In this document: positions 1 to 4,742 of the stretch, in pieces
Numbering within the stretch: position 1 is the first letter of the stretch
Layout: every line of letters starts with the position of its first letter
Assembly: GCA_937917475.1 (NCBI GenBank)
Contig: CALDNF010000140.1
Coordinates: 1 to 8,360, forward strand
DNA length: 8,360 bases
Reading direction: 5' to 3'
Source: an uncultured Faecalibacterium sp.
Lineage (GTDB): Bacteria; Bacillota; Clostridia; Oscillospirales; Ruminococcaceae
The notes under the pieces: model-generated
What the model was told of the DNA's origin: nothing
What the model saw: the letters and a program-made list of their open reading frames with translations, nothing else
The model's database searches: none
Made by a program: the position numbers and the translations under genes

Positions 1-622
1 ACGCACCGGTCAGGTTCACGTCCAGCATCCGCTGCCACTCTTCGGGGGTGATGTCGGTGAACAGTTTCTGCTGGGCAATGCCCGCATTGCTCACCAGCAC
101 ATCCACTCGGCCCATGGTCTGTTCTGCGGTGTGGAACGCCAGCTCACAGCTGGCCCGGCTGGCCACATCGCACTGAAGCACAGTGCAGCCCGGCAGTTCC
201 TTTTCCAGAGCTGCCGCTGCCTCAGCATGGGTATGGTAAAGCACCGTCACCCGATAGCCCGCTGCATAAAACGCCCGGGCCGCTGCGGCACCGATGCCCC
301 GGTCTCCGCCGGAGATCAACACCGTGCGCTCATGCACCGGCGCAGCCGGTGCTGCGGAGACTTCCGGCTCCGCTGCCGGTTCTTCCGGCATTGCTGCGGA
401 ATTCTCCGGCTCTTTTGTCTCTGCCCGGAAAGTCCCATCGGGGATCACCCGGGTGGGTTCTTCGGGAACGGACGGCACAGGCTCTGCCGTTTCCGGTGCT
501 GTGGGAGCTTCCGGAACCGGCTCCTGCTCCGCCTGCTGCAATTCTGCCGGGAGCTTTACCGGCTCCCCGGCATCCTCCTCGTCCGACAGGTCGAAGGTCA
601 GTTCAAAATCGTCATCGTACAA
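1..622 (-). CDS. Short-chain dehydrogenase/reductase (SDR) with acidic N-terminal extension, 3' end outside window
   Basis: The frame is open from a TTG at 620-622 to the window's left edge and gives the first 207 residues. Residues 98-130 form a Rossmann beta-alpha-beta (TVLISGGDRGIG, the TGxxxGIG-type NAD(P) loop, at about 100-111). The SNAG motif at 178-181 and DVNLTG near 201-206 are the next SDR landmarks. The catalytic Ser and YxxxK would lie beyond the window. Such enzymes reduce or oxidise carbonyl/hydroxyl groups with NAD(P)H. The resemblance is to the FabG-like classical type, but the substrate cannot be read here. Residues 1-97 are not part of the fold: they are rich in Glu, Pro and Ala and start MYDDDFELTFDLSDEEDAGE, probably disordered. 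The TTG is chosen because an in-frame TGA lies six codons upstream and AGGAGG (631-636) sits 8 nt before it. An internal ATG at residue 78 is the only Met alternative before the fold and has no comparable support. Confidence 0.88.
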   Translation of the reverse strand, partial: MYDDDFELTFDLSDEEDAGEPVKLPAELQQAEQEPVPEAPTAPETAEPVPSVPEEPTRVIPDGTFRAETKEPENSAAMPEEPAAEPEVSAAPAAPVHERTVLISGGDRGIGAAAARAFYAAGYRVTVLYHTHAEAAAALEKELPGCTVLQCDVASRASCELAFHTAEQTMGRVDVLVSNAGIAQQKLFTDITPEEWQRMLDVNLTGA

Positions 623-630
623 GAGTTCCG

Positions 631-636
631 CCTCCT
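631..636 (-). promoter_or_regulatory. Ribosome binding site AGGAGG that decides the SDR TTG start
   Basis: A perfect AGGAGG lies 8 nt upstream of the TTG at 622 on the minus strand. An in-frame TGA just before it excludes a longer protein, so this site fixes the non-AUG start of the SDR gene. Confidence 0.8.
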
Positions 637-648
637 GTCACTGATTCT

Positions 649-675
649 CTGCCCCGGAGCGTGAACTCCGGACAG
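649..675 (-). other. Hairpin immediately upstream of the SDR ribosome binding site
   Basis: CCGGAG (minus strand, 671-666) pairs with CTCCGG (659-654) around a six-base loop. After a small internal loop, CTG (675-673) pairs with CAG (651-649). It ends 12 nt before the AGGAGG and follows directly on the U-run of the upstream structured RNA. It lacks a U-run, so it is not a terminator. It could shape access to the ribosome binding site, or the unrelated RNA end and gene start may simply lie close together. Confidence 0.5.
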
Positions 676-676
676 G

Positions 677-789
677 AAGAAAAAGCCGAAACACCCCTTT
701 TGCGGAGCTGCACTCTGAATGTTCCTCCGGTCAAGGCCGGTGCTTCGTTGCGCCCGCAAAAGCTGACGAGTGGTTTCGACAAGTTTCCA
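677..789 (-). ncRNA. Structured RNA, unassigned: small RNA or terminating leader of the SDR gene
   Basis: This minus-strand stretch folds into a long closed element. The outer helix pairs GTCGAAACCAC (780-770) with GTGTTTCGGC (694-685), ten pairs with one bulged C and one G-U. After an asymmetric loop (769-763 against 696-695), CTTTTGCGG (762-754) pairs perfectly with CCGCAAAAG (705-697). Inside are GCAC (743-740) against GTGC (713-710) and a small CCGG/CCGG hairpin (740-737 with 730-727, sharing base 740, so the two may compete). The outer helix is followed at once by TTTTTCTT (684-677), as in a Rho-independent terminator. A probable extended -10 box lies just upstream, so the transcript would begin about ten bases before the helix. 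I could not match it to SRP RNA, 6S RNA, T-box or a riboswitch I know. The bounds are inferred from the promoter and U-run. Confidence 0.55.
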
Positions 790-795
790 TTGAAT

Positions 796-804
796 AATAT
801 ACCA
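796..804 (-). promoter_or_regulatory. Extended -10 promoter for the structured RNA / SDR transcript
   Basis: On the minus strand TGG precedes TATATT (801-796), an extended -10 element (TGn-TATAAT-like). No good -35 hexamer lies 17-18 nt upstream: that region is the T-rich tail of the preceding terminator. Transcription would start near 789, about ten bases before the first helix of the structured RNA. Confidence 0.5.
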
Positions 805-813
805 CAAATTGAC

Positions 814-866
814 GAAAAAATAAAGTGGGAACTTTCGATTTTTCACGCAGTTCCCACTCTTTTTTC
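814..866. terminator. Bidirectional Rho-independent terminator after tadA
   Basis: A perfect 10-bp inverted repeat, AGTGGGAACT (824-833) and AGTTCCCACT (849-858), encloses a 15-base loop. On the minus strand it is followed by TTTATTTTTT (823-814), which ends the CPBP-tadA transcript 20 nt after the tadA stop. On the plus strand it is followed by CTTTTTT, so it should also stop plus-strand readthrough into the tadA region. Confidence 0.88.
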
Positions 867-877
867 CTTCCCCGGAA

Positions 878-1381
878 TCATTTTCCGGTGTTTTCAGGGG
901 TGACCGGCGGCTTCCACCGGGGGCGGCCCGCCCGCTTTTCCCGCAGGCGGACAAAAAACGCCTGCAAAAGGGCCTGCGCTTCCTCGGCCCGCAGTCCGCT
1001 TTCCACCACCGGATGATGATTGAAGGGCATCTCGAACAGGTTGGTCACCGAGCCGCAGCACCCGGCTTTGGTATCGGCGGCTCCATATACCACCCGCCGC
1101 ACCCGGCTGTTGAGGATGGCCCCGCTGCACATGGGGCAGGGTTCCAGCGTCACAAACAGCTCACACTGCCACAGCCGCCACCCGCCCAGTTTTTTGCAGG
1201 CAGCATCAATAGCCAGCAGTTCAGCGTGGTGCAGGGCGTTTTTCTCAGTCTCCCGGGTATTATGGGCCGCTGCAATGATCTCGCCGTCTTTGGCGATCAC
1301 CGCCCCCACCGGCACTTCTCCCAGCGCAGCAGCCTTTTCGGCCTCCGCAAGGGCGGCCCCCATCAGCTCGTAATCGGTCAT
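878..1381 (-). CDS. tadA: tRNA-specific adenosine deaminase TadA
   Basis: The product is 167 residues, normal for the family. TadA deaminates adenosine-34 to inosine in the tRNA-Arg(ACG) anticodon, allowing one tRNA to read several CGN codons; it is cytoplasmic, acts as a homodimer and is usually essential. The cytidine/deoxycytidylate deaminase zinc site is complete: His52 and the proton-shuttling Glu54 in HAE (52-54), and Cys82 and Cys85 in PCPMC (81-85). VPVGAV (23-28) and the GCCGS stretch (107-111) are further hallmarks. The ATG at 1381 shares the sequence ATGA with the stop codon of the upstream CPBP gene, and AAGGGG lies just before it, so translation is probably coupled. The same frame stays open upstream to 1843, but that part overlaps the CPBP gene and is not credible as coding. 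A bidirectional terminator follows 20 nt after the stop. Confidence 0.95.
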   Translation of the reverse strand: MTDYELMGAALAEAEKAAALGEVPVGAVIAKDGEIIAAAHNTRETEKNALHHAELLAIDAACKKLGGWRLWQCELFVTLEPCPMCSGAILNSRVRRVVYGAADTKAGCCGSVTNLFEMPFNHHPVVESGLRAEEAQALLQAFFVRLREKRAGRPRWKPPVTPENTGK

Positions 1382-1797
1382 CCCATTCCCCTTTCTGCCA
1401 GACTCTGCGCCAGCACCATCCAGTTGTTCAGCAGGTGGAGCCCCAGCCCCACCCAAAGGGTGCCGGTCTGTTCCGCCGCCCAGCCAAAGATCAGCCCCAT
1501 GCCCAGCGCATAGAGCTTTGCCGCCCAGCTGCCGTGAAGAGCCGCAAAGAGCACGGCCTGCACGGCGATTGCCCATCCGGCCCCCAAGGGCCGCAGACAG
1601 CTTTGCATCCCGCCCCGGAAGATCAGTTCCTCCGCCACTGGCAGGATGATCCCCGCCCGGAGCAGAGCCCCGATGCTTCCGGTCTCTGCCGCTCCAGCTC
1701 CGCCGGGGGCCAGCAGAGCAAAAATCCCGGCCCACGCCGCCCAGAGCCCAAACGCCTTTGCAGCCGTTTTCCGGCGCAGCTGCGCTGTTCCTTTCAT
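1378..1797 (-). CDS. Small CPBP-family intramembrane protease-like protein
   Basis: This 139-residue, very hydrophobic protein carries all three CPBP (CAAX protease/bacteriocin-processing, formerly Abi) signatures: EELIFR (EExxxR, residues 56-61), FAALH (FxxxH, 84-88) and HLLNN (121-125). The predicted metal/catalytic residues Glu56, Glu57, His88 and His121 are present. About four membrane segments can be seen (near 16-30, 43-60, 74-88 and 95-118). Family members cleave within the membrane, but few bacterial substrates are known, so the role here is open. It is shorter than usual (commonly 200-300 residues), lacking the N-terminal helices. The ATG at 1797 is preferred because GGGGGAAG precedes it and a strong promoter lies at 1830-1859, leaving a leader of about 25 nt. 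Longer in-frame starts up to 1983 lie upstream of that promoter. It overlaps tadA by 4 nt and leads that operon. Confidence 0.85.
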   Translation of the reverse strand: MKGTAQLRRKTAAKAFGLWAAWAGIFALLAPGGAGAAETGSIGALLRAGIILPVAEELIFRGGMQSCLRPLGAGWAIAVQAVLFAALHGSWAAKLYALGMGLIFGWAAEQTGTLWVGLGLHLLNNWMVLAQSLAERGMG

Positions 1798-1829
1798 CCT
1801 GCTTCCCCCTTTTGGTCCATTTTGCGGCC

Positions 1830-1859
1830 ATTGTACCACACAAACCGCCTTTTGTGCAA
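1830..1859 (-). promoter_or_regulatory. Promoter of the CPBP-tadA operon
   Basis: On the minus strand TTGCAC (1859-1854) and TACAAT (1835-1830) are separated by 18 nt, and TGG precedes the -10 box. Transcription would start near 1823, about 25 nt before the ATG at 1797. This placement rules out the longer upstream starts of the CPBP frame. Confidence 0.82.
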
Positions 1860-1898
1860 GAAAAAAGCCTTTTAAGGCCAACTTTTTAACTAAAAAGA

Positions 1899-1928
1899 TT
1901 GACTTTTCATTCATCCATCTGGTATACT
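1899..1928 (+). promoter_or_regulatory. Promoter of the degV-family gene
   Basis: TTGACT (1899-1904) and TATACT (1923-1928) are 18 nt apart, and TGG precedes the -10 box; this is near the sigma-A consensus. The start would be near 1935, giving a leader of about 60 nt. It diverges from the CPBP-tadA promoter, with about 40 nt between the two -35 boxes. Confidence 0.85.
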
Positions 1929-1994
1929 CTTTTCGACTTTTTTGTAAAATCGTTATTTTCCGTACCGGGCGTTCCACGCCCATGGAGGTTTTTT

Positions 1995-2852
1995 ATGATC
2001 CGAATTCTCACCGACTCTGCATCCGACATCCTGCCCGCCGAAGCGGCGCAGCTTGGTGTCACCGTCGTTCCCCTGAACGTCACCCTCGAGGACGGCACCG
2101 TGATCCGGGATGGCGTAGACCTGACCCCCTCCGAGTATTATACGCAGCTTGCTGCCTGCCATAAACTGCCCACCACCAGCCAGCCCAGCCCGGAGCTGTT
2201 CGAGAAGTTCTTTCTGGAAGCCGATGCCGCCGGGGATGAAGTGATCGGCATCTTCCTGTCCCACGAGCTGTCCGGCACCTACCAGTGTGCAAAGCTGGCC
2301 GCAGATATCGCCAACGTGGATAATGTACTCTTTGTGGATTCCGCTTCCGTCTGTCTGGGCGAAGCCCTGCTGGTACGGCTGGCCGTCCAGCTGCGGGACG
2401 CCGGAAAAACCGCCGTCCAGATCGTTGCTACTCTGGAGCACGCCAAAGACCACCTGCATCTGGTCGCTGCCATTGATGACCTGAAATATCTGCGCAAGGG
2501 CGGCCGCCTGCCCGCTGCCGTAGCCGTGGCCGGCGGGATGCTGGGCATCAAGCCCCTCATCGCCATCAAGGAGGGCAAAGTCGCCATGGCGGGCAAGGCC
2601 CGTGGTCTGCCCGGTGCCTATGTAGCCCTCTTCAAGAAGATCGAGGAGCTGGGCGGCATCAGCACTGCTTTTGCCCCGCTGGCCGGATATACCGTCAGCC
2701 CCCGGGAAGTTGCCCCCATCCAGACCTATCTGCGGGACAGCCTTCATCAGGAAGAGGCTCTCGTCCGTCAGATCGGCTGCGTTATCGGCACCCACACCGG
2801 CCCCGGCGCATTTGGTCTTGCCTTCTTTGACAAAGCACTGGTCATCGAATAA
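1995..2852 (+). CDS. DegV-family fatty-acid-binding protein
   Basis: A 285-residue protein of typical DegV length. It opens with MIRILTDSASDI (the TDS.SD signature, residues 6-11), then PTTSQPSP (59-66), LSHELSGTY (88-96) and DLKYLRKGGRL (162-172), all family hallmarks. The Thr/Ser of TTSQPS and Ser93 of LSGTY match the positions that hold the fatty-acid carboxylate in DegV structures. In Firmicutes, related FakB proteins present exogenous fatty acids to the kinase FakA for phospholipid synthesis. No fakA-like gene is present in the window, so that role is inferred from family. The ATG at 1995 is chosen because GGAGG (1984-1988) lies 6 nt before it and the promoter is at 1899-1928; the frame is open further upstream but those codons overlap the promoter. 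It appears monocistronic, followed 18 nt after the stop by a terminator. Confidence 0.93.
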   Translation: MIRILTDSASDILPAEAAQLGVTVVPLNVTLEDGTVIRDGVDLTPSEYYTQLAACHKLPTTSQPSPELFEKFFLEADAAGDEVIGIFLSHELSGTYQCAKLAADIANVDNVLFVDSASVCLGEALLVRLAVQLRDAGKTAVQIVATLEHAKDHLHLVAAIDDLKYLRKGGRLPAAVAVAGGMLGIKPLIAIKEGKVAMAGKARGLPGAYVALFKKIEELGGISTAFAPLAGYTVSPREVAPIQTYLRDSLHQEEALVRQIGCVIGTHTGPGAFGLAFFDKALVIE

Positions 2853-2866
2853 TTTTTTCGCACATC

Positions 2867-2898
2867 AAAAGGGAGCCGCAGCTGCGGCTCCCTTTTTT
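2867..2898. terminator. Bidirectional terminator between the degV-family and TSUP genes
   Basis: GGGAGCCGCA (2871-2880) and TGCGGCTCCC (2883-2892) are a perfect inverted repeat, flanked by AAAA on the left and TTTTTT on the right, so a U-run follows the hairpin on both strands. It ends the degV-family transcript (plus) and the helicase-dipeptidase-TSUP transcript (minus), which converge here. Confidence 0.93.
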
Positions 2899-2906
2899 GC
2901 TGCTTT

Positions 2907-3686
2907 TTACAGTACTGCGTCCGAGATCAGTTTTCCCAGCAGCAGCACCAGAACCACCATCATCATGGGGCGGATGAATTTTGCTCCCTTCTTCAAAGCA
3001 AAGTGAGACCCCAGCATATTTCCTGCAATACCACTGACGGCACAGGGGATGCCGATGGAAAACACCACCATGCCGTTCATGATATACGTGATCAGACTGG
3101 CGTAGTTGCTGGCCAGATTGAGCACCTTGGCGTTGCCGTTGGCGGTGCGCAGGTCAAACCCCATCAGAGACGTAAACGCAATGATGGCAAAGGTCCCGGT
3201 CCCGGGGCCGAACACCCCATCGTACAGGCCGATGCCCAGCCCGATGGCAAGAGCCATCAGGACCTTTTTGGAGTTCAGGGTGCCGTCGTCCCGATTCTCG
3301 TCCGGGAGGTTCCGCCGCCAGAGAATGAGCACCGCTGCCACCGGCAGGATGATGAACATCATGGTGCGCAAGACCCGGTCACTGAGCAGCAGGACGATAT
3401 GTGCCCCCAGCGCACTGCCCGCAAAACTGCCCGCTGCCGCCAGAACACCGATCTTTACATTCATAGCTCCGCTTTTAAAAAAGTTGGCCGTAGCAAAGGT
3501 GGTGCCGCAGGCTGCACTGAATTTGTTGGTCCCGTAAGTGTAATGGACCGGCAGCCCCGCAAAAAGATAGGCCGGCAGGCTGATCAGTCCGCCCCCGCCC
3601 GCTGCCGAATCCACAAAACCGGCAAATCCGGTCATGCCCATCAGGAACAGCAGCATGGGCATGGAAATTTGTATACTATCCGTCAT
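2907..3686 (-). CDS. TSUP (TauE/SafE) family membrane permease
   Basis: The product has 259 residues, the usual size, and is hydrophobic almost throughout, with about seven or eight likely membrane segments. The N-terminal motif GFAGFVDSAAGGGGLISLPAY (about residues 20-40) and its inverted-repeat partner GLYDGVFGPGTGTF (about 153-166) are the two half-repeat signatures of TSUP proteins. The family moves sulfur-containing or other organic anions such as sulfite, sulfoacetate, taurine or thiosulfate across the cell membrane, often as exporters; the substrate cannot be told from sequence. It is the last gene of an apparent operon: its ATG is 24 nt after the dipeptidase stop, with GAGGGG just before it, and the bidirectional terminator follows within 15 nt of its stop. 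Confidence 0.92.
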   Translation of the reverse strand: MTDSIQISMPMLLFLMGMTGFAGFVDSAAGGGGLISLPAYLFAGLPVHYTYGTNKFSAACGTTFATANFFKSGAMNVKIGVLAAAGSFAGSALGAHIVLLLSDRVLRTMMFIILPVAAVLILWRRNLPDENRDDGTLNSKKVLMALAIGLGIGLYDGVFGPGTGTFAIIAFTSLMGFDLRTANGNAKVLNLASNYASLITYIMNGMVVFSIGIPCAVSGIAGNMLGSHFALKKGAKFIRPMMMVVLVLLLGKLISDAVL

Positions 3687-3710
3687 ATTCCCCTCTGTAT
3701 TATTCTTTTC

Positions 3711-4715
3711 TCAGAGATTTTCCTCAAAGAACCTCTGTGCATTGCGGAAGAAGATCTTTTCCACTTCATCCTCGGTAAAGCCCTCGGCCCGGAGTGCATC
3801 GGCCAGCATGGGCAGCTTATCGCAGCTGTCCATCTCAAGATGCCCGCCAATGCCGTCAAAGTCGCTGCCCAGAGCGATCATGTCAATGCCGCCCACCTGC
3901 TTGAAATGGGCTGCGTGCTTTGCCATCAGGGCCACCGTGCTGCGGCAGAGCTCTGCGCTGGGCTGGTTGTCCAGAAAGCCCGCACAGTAATTCAGGCCCG
4001 CAATGCCGCCTTTTTCGGCCAATGCACGGATCATCTCATCGGTCAGGTTGCGGCAGTGAGGTGCCAGCGCACGGCAGTTGGAGTGGCTGGCCGCAAAGGG
4101 CCGGGTGCTGTGCTGAGCAATGTCCCAAAATCCCTTATCCGACAGATGGCTCACATCTGCGATGATGTGCAGCCGCTCCATCTCTGCCAGAAATTCAAAG
4201 CCCTTTTCTTTCAGCCCGGTCTCGGTGTTGGGCTGACATGGCCAGAGCGAGTGTGCCCCATGGCTGGGAATGACGTTCGGGCTTGCTAGTTCGTTTTCGT
4301 GATTCCATGTCAGGGTCATCATCCGGACGCCCAGCTCGTACATCCGGCGCAGCACGCCCAAGCTGCCCTTGCAGACTCCGCCTTCCTCAATGGTGAGCAT
4401 CCCGCTGATCTTACCTGCTGCGGCATTTTTGCGGATGTCCGCCGCCGTGTAGACTGGTGCAATGCGGTCGGAATATTTTTCCATGATCCGCTTGAACACA
4501 TCGATTTCTTCCAACGCCGTTACCAGCGGGTCTGCCCCGGGCGTTTTGTCGCCCAGATTGACGAATGCCGCAAAGCACTGGAGCATATAATCTCCTTTCT
4601 GTAATCTTTCCAGATCAATATGCAGATCGTTGTGTTCAAAGCTCAGGTGTTCCCCCTTGCTCTCGGCACGGCGGATGACACTCAGGGTGTCACAGTGCAG
4701 ATCCCAGACGTTCAT
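3711..4715 (-). CDS. Membrane dipeptidase-type metallopeptidase, family M19
   Basis: A 334-residue protein with the complete binuclear zinc site of M19 (renal dipeptidase-like) enzymes: HCD (His7, Asp9), the bridging Glu in IEEGG (Glu110/111), DVSH (His190), ASHSN (His211) and GSDFDG (Asp285). These amidohydrolase-fold enzymes cleave dipeptides, including some with a C-terminal D-residue, and bacterial members are usually cytoplasmic. No signal peptide is visible, so it should act inside the cell, probably on imported or turnover-derived dipeptides. The ATG at 4715 is chosen because AAAGGA (4725-4730) lies 9 nt upstream and the residues MNVWDLHCDT begin directly at the first metal motif, as usual in the family. 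An in-frame ATG at 4742, touching the helicase stop, would add nine residues but would put that ribosome binding site inside the gene. It sits 27 nt after the helicase gene and 24 nt before the TSUP gene. Confidence 0.94.
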   Translation of the reverse strand: MNVWDLHCDTLSVIRRAESKGEHLSFEHNDLHIDLERLQKGDYMLQCFAAFVNLGDKTPGADPLVTALEEIDVFKRIMEKYSDRIAPVYTAADIRKNAAAGKISGMLTIEEGGVCKGSLGVLRRMYELGVRMMTLTWNHENELASPNVIPSHGAHSLWPCQPNTETGLKEKGFEFLAEMERLHIIADVSHLSDKGFWDIAQHSTRPFAASHSNCRALAPHCRNLTDEMIRALAEKGGIAGLNYCAGFLDNQPSAELCRSTVALMAKHAAHFKQVGGIDMIALGSDFDGIGGHLEMDSCDKLPMLADALRAEGFTEDEVEKIFFRNAQRFFEENL

Positions 4716-4742
4716 ACTTCTCGTTCCTTTCCCAAAATGCAT

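Noticed and set aside
677..789. Signal recognition particle RNA or 6S RNA as the identity of the structured RNA
   Set aside because: SRP RNA genes often lie near tadA in Firmicutes, but the conserved SRP domain IV apical loop (GGAA-type with the AGCAG side) is not found, and the element is too short and lacks the central open bubble of 6S RNA.
1382..1843. Upstream extension of the tadA frame
   Set aside because: The frame is open by chance across the CPBP gene. TadA family length and the ATGA overlap both fix the start at 1381.
1861..1878. Hairpin plus T-run on the minus strand resembling a terminator
   Set aside because: It lies between two divergent promoters and upstream of the CPBP -35 box, where no minus-strand transcript needs ending, and the stem is only five pairs.
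1798..1983. Longer N terminus for the CPBP protein
   Set aside because: The extra codons cover the promoter at 1830-1859 and the divergent degV promoter, and have no ribosome binding site matching that at the 1797 start.
1953..2795. Minus-strand open reading frame of 280 codons opposite the degV-family gene
   Set aside because: The plus-strand frame has all DegV motifs, a promoter, a ribosome binding site and a terminator. The antisense frame is Gly/Gln/Asp-rich with no domain.
3003..4289. Long plus-strand open reading frame of 428 codons
   Set aside because: It lies opposite the TSUP and dipeptidase genes, has no recognisable domain and is His/Gln-rich, as expected of a reading on the opposite strand of GC-rich genes.
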